From: Mantamonas sphyraenae
Taxonomy: Eukaryota; CRuMs; Mantamonadidae
Direction: 5' to 3'
DNA: 64,000 nucleotides
Assembly (NCBI GenBank): GCA_026936335.1
Contig: JAPMXV010000054.1
Location: forward strand, 248,001-312,000
The translations under genes and the position numbers were made by a program. Below the pieces are notes generated by a model that saw only the letters and a program-made list of their open reading frames with translations, was not told the origin of the DNA and made no database searches. Shown in pieces: positions 45,201 through 53,298 of the stretch (the stretch's first letter is position 1; each line of letters starts with the position of its first letter).

Positions 45201-47801
45201 AGTGCCGATGTCGTCTGCCTCCACAAGTAAGGTGTTGCGCAGCGACTCGGCCAAGCCAAGTTCAACAACAGCTGAACCGCTCGCCCGCTTCTCGCTCAAC
45301 CCTTCATCCAAAATAGGAGTGGATGCACCTTGAAAGAGCTGAAAGGGTTCGCTCTCAGATGGGAGCAACGCATCGAGGCGCTCGTCGAGGAAGCCTACCT
45401 CTCCAAAGATCAGTGTCAGCCACATCCTGATCTTCTGCTCCCATTCCATCGCTTCGCTTGTGCTTGGAGGCACTGGGCCTATCAGCTTGGCCAGGTCACG
45501 GGTGCTGCCAACAAACACCGGTTGCTCGAGGTCGACTCCCAGGTCATGAGCCAGTCCCAGGTCCAGCAGCTCATGACGGACACCGTCCGGAACCACACCT
45601 CTGATACCCTTGACCATGTTGATTTGCTCTTTCGAAAGCACTTGTTCGACCACTTGCGACCACGTTTCCCTTGACACCCTGTTTTGATAGAGGTCTCTCA
45701 AATCGAATCCATCCTGTTTGGGTGCGTCAAGGGCAGCCGCAGCAAGCCCTTCCATCCCCTGCTTGTCCGTCGACACAGCCACATCGTACCCGTGCCTCTT
45801 GTCCAGCTCGTACAGTTCGGTCTTGCGCGAGGGATCCTGGTCCTCAGCTTCGCCTTTGCTGGCGTCCCACCGTGCCTGTGTCTGCTCTGCCAAGATGAGA
45901 AGGCTCGGTCGCATTGTCCGACCGCCCCACAGGCACCGCGCGGTTTCAGTCATGACAGCAGCAGGCACAACGTGCAGCTCCCACACGTCGCTGCCGCCGT
46001 CGTTGTTGCTGCGCTCCACGGCGAACATGCGAATGTAGGATTGACAGAGAGGTTCCACACCGCGGCTCACACGCGCATTCAGCTTGCCCACAACCCGGGG
46101 CTTGGGCACTTTGGACTCGCAGAGTTTGAACTGCTCGCCATGCTCGCCAAACACGGTTGTCGTGGTCTCCTGCGGAGCCAGCCGGTCCACCACTGCCTCG
46201 TGGAAGCCGACAACGAAAAGAAACAGCCGCACGTACGAGAGGTACAGGGCAGCGTGCATACGCAGCTCGTCCAGGTGATCTTGAGCACGACGTTGTTGCT
46301 TCCCGTCCGAGTTGACGAGCAGATGGCCGACACACACGTTGTTGCTCACCATGTGCCCGTACACGTGGTCCAGTACATTCCCATGATCCAGCAGGTTGAC
46401 AAGGTCATGCACGTCCAGGTTGAGGGCAGATTTCCGAGGGCAGCGGACGGGCGCTTGCACGTCCCCACTGAGGTGCAAGGCAACCAGCAGAGCGAGCAAG
46501 CTAGACTGTCTGCTGCTGAGTCGTGCGACTCCCTTGGCCATCACGAGGAAGACCTCGTTCTGCGTCACGCACGCAGCCCAATCCGCATCCCAGCATGGGA
46601 CAATGTACGTGACACCGGTGCCGAAAGCCTCGTCGTAGTGTCGCATGGCGTTCACCTTGACCGTGTCTGCCAAAGTCGGCTGCACGTTTTCTTCCTCTGT
46701 GTCAGCCACATTGCCGATGAGTTCGTTGCCGAATTGCAGTGCTCCGCCGCTCTCGTCGCACAGGCGCTTTGCAGCATGGTAAACCGCCATGTGTGCTTGC
46801 CCAGTCACGGCCAATGGGTGTCCAACGGCGATGTACCGCGGGTCGACCTCTCGGCGCTTCCTCAGTTTGCGCCTCGCTGTCCTCGAGACAGCAGCCGTGT
46901 GGGAAAGGGTCTTCTCCATCCGATCCACATGCACTTGGTAGCTCAGTGAGTCACTCCGCTCATCCAAAAGCTCTGGTTTGAGGTCTGTGCACACGCAGAA
47001 GATGAGACGCTTGCGTTGCACGTCTACTCTCAGCTGAAGTCGATGCATCTCTGTCTCTACGCACCGCTTGACCAGTCCATACAACTCTTCCTCGCCCATA
47101 GGCTCGGTCCTGACTCGTGGCTCAAGGACGGTGAACAACACAGACCACAGATCGATAAAACACACCACGAGCCTGGTGTGTGGCTTGAGCAGGTCCTCCG
47201 TGAGCTCCACGTCCAGCAGCGACAGCATGTTACGCAGTCTCTTTGCCTTGCCACTACCTGCTTGCCTCCCGTGTTTCAGCGTCGCGGCGACAACGTCCTC
47301 CTCCTCAGAATCTTCAGTCGTGGTGACAACGTCCTCCTCCTCAGAATCTTCAGTCGTCACTTTCGCAGCCTCCTCGCCCTCCATGACGGCGTCCTCCGTG
47401 TCAATCCAATCACCATCAGAAACCCCTGCTCGAGTTCCATGGTATTTGGTGCTGCTCTGTGCCTCACCTGCCTCTCCTGTCTCGTTTGCGCCCCGGGTCG
47501 ACAAGCCGGAAATGGAAATGCGGCCGTCGGAAACGTCCGCAACCCCCGTTCTTCCCTCCCGTTGACTGGCCCGTGGGTCATTGGTGAAGACGCAGGAGCA
47601 GCAGTAACGGTGTTTCAGATACACGTAGTTGGTGCAGCCTCGCTGAAGGCACATTTGTGCCCGGGACCGTTTTCTGGCCGGAGAGGAAAGCGACAAGGGC
47701 CAAACCTCGACTTCCAGCGGCTCCACGGGCTCCACGGGCTCAGCGACGTAGATGCTTTCAAGCTCTCGTTTGTGACAACTGCGCGTGTTGTATGTGCTCA
47801 T
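42276..47801 (-). CDS. Giant Fanzor/TnpB-like RuvC nuclease
   Basis: One uninterrupted exon, 1841 residues from ATG 47801 (MSTYNTRSCH); ATG 47900 would add 33. The C-terminal 300 residues have the full TnpB/Fanzor RuvC signature: RuvC-I LLGIDPGKYNCPAA (Asp1560), LCIGDGYSGGRGG, RuvC-II VLWVNECNTTLRCPKCG (Glu1745), a zinc ribbon CPKC-(n)-CEQC, and RuvC-III RNRDFSSAQCIANKV (Asp1784). All three acidic residues and four Cys are present. Fanzors are eukaryotic RNA-guided DNA nucleases carried by transposons and giant viruses. N-terminal features: Cys cluster at 51-70, basic PARKRSRAQ (likely nuclear signal), a duplicated acidic TEDSEEEDVV unit. The central 1200 residues match nothing I recognise. 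This is far longer than usual Fanzors (roughly 500-1000). Confidence 0.85.
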   Translation of the reverse strand: MSTYNTRSCHKRELESIYVAEPVEPVEPLEVEVWPLSLSSPARKRSRAQMCLQRGCTNYVYLKHRYCCSCVFTNDPRASQREGRTGVADVSDGRISISGLSTRGANETGEAGEAQSSTKYHGTRAGVSDGDWIDTEDAVMEGEEAAKVTTEDSEEEDVVTTTEDSEEEDVVAATLKHGRQAGSGKAKRLRNMLSLLDVELTEDLLKPHTRLVVCFIDLWSVLFTVLEPRVRTEPMGEEELYGLVKRCVETEMHRLQLRVDVQRKRLIFCVCTDLKPELLDERSDSLSYQVHVDRMEKTLSHTAAVSRTARRKLRKRREVDPRYIAVGHPLAVTGQAHMAVYHAAKRLCDESGGALQFGNELIGNVADTEEENVQPTLADTVKVNAMRHYDEAFGTGVTYIVPCWDADWAACVTQNEVFLVMAKGVARLSSRQSSLLALLVALHLSGDVQAPVRCPRKSALNLDVHDLVNLLDHGNVLDHVYGHMVSNNVCVGHLLVNSDGKQQRRAQDHLDELRMHAALYLSYVRLFLFVVGFHEAVVDRLAPQETTTTVFGEHGEQFKLCESKVPKPRVVGKLNARVSRGVEPLCQSYIRMFAVERSNNDGGSDVWELHVVPAAVMTETARCLWGGRTMRPSLLILAEQTQARWDASKGEAEDQDPSRKTELYELDKRHGYDVAVSTDKQGMEGLAAAALDAPKQDGFDLRDLYQNRVSRETWSQVVEQVLSKEQINMVKGIRGVVPDGVRHELLDLGLAHDLGVDLEQPVFVGSTRDLAKLIGPVPPSTSEAMEWEQKIRMWLTLIFGEVGFLDERLDALLPSESEPFQLFQGASTPILDEGLSEKRASGSAVVELGLAESLRNTLLVEADDIGTLSLMGRVYGLVVALMMDLLQLLQLAPSEGLAAELAKVIQVQDNSLVLHATSSNLFSMSLCLSKEEAEKAREEPGRRAKRMVSLQRALEHTGINEALVVTTEDGNIACTYQGCDRIGLDVSKLSPRIVSTLKTRAAASVITTWGTMLRRSAKNNILSMAAEAATDDSVTVKRLAQSLSSEGVNEEDKDEEEAASIKECEEVLDHVLQRHGGVSLSAFQDILKHVGPDTGISTAQTVFFQIVQNCRMNKLYPDKHTLNIQLPLEREHLYGVWAATTIANACWQHVLKDDNYAVACRSILKGAVVSTMGMGIDDVDDIDAVTDGHVRQWMDKLDSWDNSAHVHGLRASLAHHMLSRATTGDQSSSSSSGDAQEYLPYSSGAVEAMRLCSIKCANKSPRIISNQDGVQCIPAEDMAVYADPFLFALFDVFKQGALSLSQAPAIAKTPFLNAGFLSVRTFTSVSMLNTRHWAIPATNTQRQLYYLEALCLPDEMMSLFPALRTCLHLLYNSTATTHAETRDISDDMFVSFLNGEADELLGLEGGVVPMQGTPFRRHHVNRYNYSETTKGDTGTGSGGRDAGAHSEFERCQRRLMERVVAVALRLSELAAFVCSHKHRQRAIDSNGELEGAAPASKSLREAVLEQLNQWLPKSAAKLDKLGLVPVMNTCRRPHGEISSYSRVLPLSKEANQCLQLLGIDPGKYNCPAALCIPRQEVDVSGSEVTFADAYKFSPPSLSAMERQVGLKRDSAQLSKAVRESMEAVRWEQPRLVANAHAEARTKRVTRHQQEQTDRVAKADGQALDTHNEEDGMDFQQRHRHQRHRIRLRRQRWLRDVRRTEEYETAGGMRRMTMLCIGDGYSGGRGGVQVLAQLAKQDMIVLWVNECNTTLRCPKCGSVHRSTHGSNLTARVKHCEQCGLFRNRDFSSAQCIANKVFAALRGHTVWCMTKAWQRSRVGAQFRRSLGLPEDVNGAAVDRSPPT
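47289..47360 (-). repeat. Two tandem 36-bp units in the Fanzor-like gene
   Basis: Two adjacent 36-bp copies encode TTEDSEEEDVV twice within the N-terminal acidic stretch; they differ only in the last bases. Confidence 0.9.
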
Positions 47802-47896
47802 GTGGTGTTGTTTTATTGGACGGGAAGTCGGGGTGGCCAGCACTGTACGTCGTCGCCAACTTTGCGACGTCAATTCTGCCAGTGGATTGTCCCGAT

Positions 47897-48188
47897 ACAT
47901 GAAGAGGCTCACCAGACGTGTTGATGTCCACGGCGTACACAAAATCGGCGTGGCCGCTGGCCAGTTTGATGCTGTGCAACGTGAGCGAGGCCGTAACCCA
48001 ATTGCTCCTCACTTGTGCACATAGCCACCGTGGTGGAACACCGTGTTGTAGTAGAACCGCGTGATCTGATCGCCTCCCCCCCCCCCCCAACTGACCATGG
48101 GACCGCTGCGTTGCACGCCGCGATTGTCAATGGAGAACGTGCTCTCATTTGGCGAAAGCAACACCTGATCGCCTCGTATCAGCGCCTG
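47897..48188 (-). pseudogene. Coding-like relic with frameshift, unknown family
   Basis: Two minus-strand frames give protein-like sequence that joins only with a frameshift near 48010: a first part with STFSIDNRGVQRSGPMVSW and TRFYYNTVFHHGGYVH, and a second part with SNWVTASLTLHSIKLASG and FVYAVDINTSGEPLHVSGQ. Composition and order suggest a real, beta-rich protein, and the second part lies out of frame upstream of the Fanzor-like start. A 13-base C tract (48076-48088) interrupts the first part and may be a slippage site. Alternatively an unspliced exon pair with a GTGAGG donor near 48010. I do not recognise the family. Confidence 0.35.
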
Positions 48189-48509
48189 TTCCAATCATCG
48201 CGCGACAGTCCCGATCCAATTGTGCCTTTCTCTCACATGCATTGCCGTCATTCAATGTCCACTCGAATATTGAATCTGGTTCCTGCAAACCTTGCATCGT
48301 CCGCGTCCGCCGAGAAAATCTACAGGACAGCCAATGCCCGAAAGGGCATGTGCATGCACTGCCACAGAAGCAAGTTGCACATATCGTAGTGCGGACGTTG
48401 TCAACCTGGCGGGAGCAAACACCACCAGAAGCGAACATTGGGAGCTAGAGAGTTTGCGGGCACAAGGTCAACTTGACTCGAATCCACTGTAGCTGCTCAA
48501 CCCTCGTCG
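48189..48509. other. Non-coding stretch between the relic and the coiled-coil gene
   Basis: About 320 bp with no frame that I believe codes. It contains a repeat of ctgatcgcctc (near 48066 and 48167). I found no matching terminal inverted repeat on the other side of the Fanzor-like gene. Confidence 0.4.
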
Positions 48510-50060
48510 TCACCTGTGCCCATCCTCTGCCTCGGAAGCGCCACCCCACGTCGATTCGAGCTGAAAGAGGCTGGATGAGCCAGAAAGAGGAGGCAGCTGC
48601 GTGGTGGTCAGCTTGGCGAGGCCGTTGTCGCGAGCAAAGGGCGATGCACCCTGCTGCGAGTCGACGTCGCCCTCGTCAAAGCTGTTGCTCCTCGATGTCG
48701 TTCGCGACAAGTGTTTGTTCTGTTTCTCCAGGTACCGGATGCGCAGATTAAGGTCGCGGATGGTGATGTTCAGGCCGGAAATCTCCTTTTTCATGCGCAG
48801 AAACTCGGCGTGCTTCAACGGCTGCTGCTGGATGTGTTTGGACGACGAGGAGGAGGAGGATACTCTGGTGGATGAAAGCGACGATGACGACGAGGCAGAC
48901 ACCTTTGCGGCACCTGAGGCAGCCCGGAAGGCGTCGTCGGGCAGCATGGCGAGCTTCTCCTGAAGCTGGATGTTCTCCGCGCAGATGGCTCTGTTGTGGT
49001 CCTGGTTACGCTTCAGCTCAGCCAGGAGGGCGTTTTTCTGCGCCTCCAGATTATCGACAATGGTTTGGCTGATGTTGAATTCGTTGCGCATGGTCGAGAC
49101 GTCGCCTGCAAAATTCACAGCCGAGGCTTTCAACTTGCGGTTGTCCCCAACAAGAAGATTCACCTCCTCCTGCAACGCCTCCACCTTTTTGGCCAGCTTC
49201 AGCTTGCTCTCGTATAGTTTCTTGACGTCAGCCCGTGTCTGCACGTCCAGGTAGGCGACGTCGTCGCCCAGCAGGACGTTCTGTGCACGCCTCTGGGCCT
49301 CCTGTGCCATGGCATTCTGGTTCAGCTCCTTCAGCTGCTCCTCCAGCTCAGCAATGCGGTCGTCCTTGGCCACGGCAGCCAGCAAATCCTGCTGCAGCGC
49401 GTCCACCCTGCTTTCCAGGTCCTCGTTGCTCTGCTTCAGCGCAGCAATCTTCTCCGCCTTGCTGCGTAGGTCCAGGCTCAGCTGCGAGTTTTCCACACGC
49501 AGTTGTTCCAACGACTGCGAGAATAGGTCCCGGGTTTGCGACAGCTGCGCATGAAAGCCGTGTGCACACCGAGTACAGGCGAGGCAAAAGGGTGGGCAAT
49601 CAACGGTAGCCGTTGAACGCACCACACATCAGTGTCCCAGGGATGTGTGAGCACCAGGTCCCAACAGGCATCCACAATGCTCCACACACAGGAGCCCATA
49701 TCCCCGCCTCGGGGGCACCCGACCACACCACGGTTGCCCTCTAATAACCACACGACCTACCTTTGCCTTTTCCTGACGCTCCGTTGTGCTCTCGCGAGCG
49801 TGTTTGTCCTTGAGTGCGGCAATCTGCGCTTTGTACTTGCGGTGCAGCTCCTCTTGGGCCCTTTCGACGGCTGTGTCGATGTCTGTCTGTTTGGAGGCCT
49901 CTGCTTTGGCCAACTGCCGCTTGAGGTCGGCGGCAAACTGCTGGTTGACTTCCGCCAACTGCATACGCTGGTTGGCAGCCACCAGCTGCTTTTCCAGCTC
50001 CGCAATGCGCTGGCGCTCTTGCACGTGATACTCGTAGCAATCTGGTTTGGCCGAGCTCAT
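48510..50060 (-). CDS. Coiled-coil protein, function unknown
   Basis: Exons 50060-49761 and 49544-48510 (donor GTAGGT, acceptor GCGCAG) give 444 residues. Residues about 10-285 are almost continuous heptad-repeat helix (QRIAELEKQLVAANQRMQLAE, LKQSNEDLESRVDALQQDLL, KLYESKLKLAKKVEALQEEV). A Ser-rich segment of about 40 residues follows, then a second short coiled coil (MKKEISGLNITIRDLNLRIRYL) and a disordered tail. No other domain. It could be cytoskeletal, ciliary or Golgi-associated; the sequence does not decide. Divergent from MPDU1 by 59 bp. Confidence 0.8.
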
Positions 50061-50119
50061 GGTCACGGATGGTTGGGGCCGCCGGCGCCGCGCCGCACCC
50101 CTCAACCCACGCAAAACCA

Positions 50120-51108
50120 ATGGAAGCCCTGCGTGACTTTGCCACCGAAAACGCGTTTCTCAGCAAAGAGTGTGCGCAGTCCCTGCTGATCGATTTGGAT
50201 CTGGGCAACGTGGACTGCCTCAAGGCCCTGGCCAGCAAGCTGGTCGGCATGGCCATCATCGGCTTGTCCATTGTCGTCAAGATGCCCCAGATTGTACCCA
50301 TGGTGCGCAAGAAGGAGGCCAAGATTCCCCTGTCCATGTTCCTGTTGGAGCTCATTGTGTACGTGGTGTACTCGGTCGCCTGCGGGCCATGTGACGGATG
50401 GCAGCGCCTTCCTTGGGGCGTTCGTCGCGCGGCTGCCCTTTTTCGGCCCTCCGAACACGTCATCCAGGCCCCCACACGCTCACACAACCTTCAATCCCTC
50501 CATACGCCACAGCACATGCATCAGCTTTGGCTACAGCTTCTTCAAGGGCTACCCGTTCAGTGCGTACGGCGAGGGCGCGTTCCTGATTGCCCAGAGTACG
50601 TTTTCGTGTGTTTTGTGACGGTGGCGGGAGTTTTGAGAGATTCGGTGCCTGCAGCAAAGAGCCCGCGACGGTTGACACAAAACACCCGCGGCCACACGCA
50701 GACTTGATCATCGTCATTCTCTACTTTGTGTACAACAAGCAGAGCATGGTGGTGCTGTTTCTTGGCCTGTGCGCCTATGGTGCCTCGCTGTACTCGCTCA
50801 TGTTTGGCCTTGTGCCCGAGCAGTACCTGGAGACACTGCAGAACTCGACCACGCTCATCATGATTGCCTCTCGCCTGCCCACCATCTACAGCATCTTTAC
50901 CAACAAGAGCGCTGGCGACCTGGCCTGGTTCCCGTTCTTTATGTTCTTTGGCGGAGCTGTGGCGCGCATCGGCACCAGCATCCAGGAGACCGGCGACATG
51001 GGCATCATCATCGGCTTCTCTGTCGGCGCATTCCTCAACCTCTTCATCATGCTCCAGATCCTGTACTACGGCAACGACACCGAAGCCAAGGAGAAGAAGG
51101 AGAAATGA
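50120..51108 (+). CDS. MPDU1: MPDU1/Lec35 homologue, PQ-loop protein of dolichol-phosphate sugar use
   Basis: ER membrane protein needed for the use of dolichol-P-mannose and dolichol-P-glucose in N-glycan and GPI synthesis. Exons 50120-50358, 50513-50595 and 50702-51108 give 242 residues. The splice at ATTGT|GTACGT joins to CACATGC and yields LELIVTCISFGYSFFKGYPF, which aligns gap-free with plant relatives. PQ-loop motifs are KMPQIVPMVRKKEAK and ASRLPTIYSIFTNKSAGDL. The family end GGAVARIGTSIQETGD is clear. Seven or so TM segments. The C-terminus ends KKEK, a dilysine ER-retrieval signal. Confidence 0.92.
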
Positions 51109-51173
51109 ATCGCTCTCCACACGAAACAGGTGTGACGTCCGCAACAAGCCCCATTTTCACTTTCTTTTCTTGT

Positions 51174-53097
51174 TCACAGATTGCCAATGTCTCCCACAAT
51201 GTTCACCTTGCGCCCCTGATACTCCGCAGACATGCTGTCCTGCACCTTGACTTGCAGCTCCTTCGTGACGCGGATCAGGTTGTCCAGCTCGGGTTTGACC
51301 TCACGAAGCGAGGCTTGCGCTTGTGTGCGACGCTCTTGCACCTTGCTGATGGAATCTTCAAGTCGGCGCGCATTTTCCAGCTTCTGCGTGAGCGAGCGAG
51401 CGACGCGCTCCACGTAATGCGGTGACGATTTGAGCATGAGCAGCTGACGAAAGCGAGGCTGTTGCAGCGCATCCAGCACCTCTCGCACGGCCATGACGTA
51501 GCCTTCCATCTGCTTGGCCGTCTGGTGCTGCAGGATTGCGGGCCCGCCCTGGAATTGGTCCGTGGTGCTCATGTCGTACTTGGCACCCATTTCCGCTACG
51601 CGCTGCGAACAGAATGCGTCCAGCTCCAACAGATCGTCCACAAACTCATTGCGTGTCTCCTGGTGCTCCAGAATCGTTTGGTGCGGGTTCTCATACCGTG
51701 ACACGGTCTTGCCTGCAGCCACAAGTTGGATGGCCGCCTCGGCTTCTCCGCTGTCTGCTCCCCAGTCGATTCCAGCTACGTCGTTGTCCCCTGCGTTTCC
51801 CTCTGCTCCTCCTGCCCCTTCGTCTCCCATCGCACCCCAGTCGATCGCAGATGCATCGATGGTCAGCCCGCCAGTGTCATCGTCCCCTCCTGCGTCTCCT
51901 CCCGCCCCCCAATCGATTGCAGACGCGTCAAAGGCAAGACCTCCGTCATTGTCGTCCTCTCCTGCGTCCCCCCCTCCTGCACCCCAATCAATCGCCGACG
52001 CGTCAATGGTCAGCCCTCCCACGTCGTCACCCGCGACCCCATCTGATGCCGCCAGCGCATCCTCCAGCGAGAATCCGCCCGACGAGGATGATCCGACGTC
52101 TGCCGTGCCAATGTCGCCCCAGTCGACGGCATCGGTCTGCGGCTCCGGGTCCGGGAGGGTGCTGACGTCAAGGCCTTCCATTTGCGCAACCGACGTGTTT
52201 CCGTTGCGGATGAGGTAATGGAGGACAAACAGAGGGACCTCGTCGTCTTCGTCACGGTATGTCTTGTTGGCGCCCTGGTTGTGGTCCATAACCTCCACAA
52301 AGGTGGCAAAGGCGTGGTAGAACTCCAACGCTTCGCTCAACGTGGGCTGTTGGGCTGCCTCGACCACTTTGGCATACCAATCGGGCAGGGCAGAAGGAAG
52401 CGCAGCCAATTGTGTGCGCAGGTCGGCAGACGGATCGATGTCCCAGTCACGACAGGCCTTGTCGTAGTCTGCACGCAGCTGCTTGGCTGCAGAACGCACG
52501 TCCGCCTCTTTGCGGTCGCTTTCCTCCACCTGGCGTGTGAGACGGGCTACACTCTTCTTCAAGGCTGGCACCTCGTACATGGTGTTTTGCTGCAAGATGT
52601 GCGCCGATTCGCCGAGGTACACAAAGCCCGATTCGTAGCTGCGCAGAATGTCCAGCCAATCGTTGAGCCGCTTGCTCGTGTACATGCCAAAGAAGTTGGT
52701 GGCACTGTCCTCTTCGGACTTGGTCAACAGCAGCTCCTTGAGCCGCTTCGCTTGGTAATAATCGATGTCTGCGCACGGACGGAAATGCGAGGGCGATGGG
52801 TCAGCCTCAACACGCCTCCTTCTACCCCACGCAAGCAGGGGAGTCACAAATACAAACACATGCTCGCTTCCAAAAGTGTGTTTGTGCGGTGCCGGGATCG
52901 TGTGGGGAGTGGTGCTGGTGTGTTGACGTACAGGTGCCCTGGAGCAGGGTGGTGATTTCCTCCACGTCAGGCATGTCTTCCAGCGCTGCCTGGACCTTGT
53001 CCCGGATGTCCTCGAGGTCGTCCTTCCACGACGGAGTCAACTTTTTGCGGTCGAGCAGCCACTCCAACAGCTTGTCGTAGTGGATGTCCAGAGCCAT
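51174..53097 (-). CDS. CDK5RAP3: CDK5RAP3/C53 homologue (UFMylation, ER-phagy)
   Basis: Partner of the UFM1 E3 ligase at the ER, linking ribosome UFMylation to autophagy. Exons 53097-52932 and 52768-51174 give 586 residues. The N-terminal helical part aligns with human (YDKLLEWLLDRKKL, EDMPDVEEITTLLQGTY, NFFGMYTSKRLNDW, EVPALKKSVARL). The C-terminal helical part also matches (NEFVDDLLELDAFCSQRV, PAILQHQTAKQM, SSPHYVERVARSLTQKLE). Between them lies an acidic Gly/Asp-rich linker with one VDWG and four IDWG motifs, known in this family to bind UFM1 and ATG8. The same motif spacing (TIDASAIDWGA) recurs, showing internal duplication. Confidence 0.94.
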
Positions 53098-53298
53098 CAG
53101 AGGCTTCTTTGCGTCCGGCTTTGCCTCACCCGAGCCCGTGAGCTGTTCTCAGAGTGTGAGTGACTGGTGTGACTGGTCGAGATGACAAACGGATGCCACA
53201 GGCCATGTGCATGTGGAAACTCACGGTGATGAAGCTCATGTGTGTGGAATGTGCGCTTTGGAATGCGTCCGCAAGGGCATCCAGGGGAATTCAGCGGA

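Noticed and set aside
42120-48509. Terminal inverted repeats and target-site duplication around the Fanzor-like gene
   Set aside because: I compared both flanks by eye and saw only short chance matches such as gcaagttg; none convincing.
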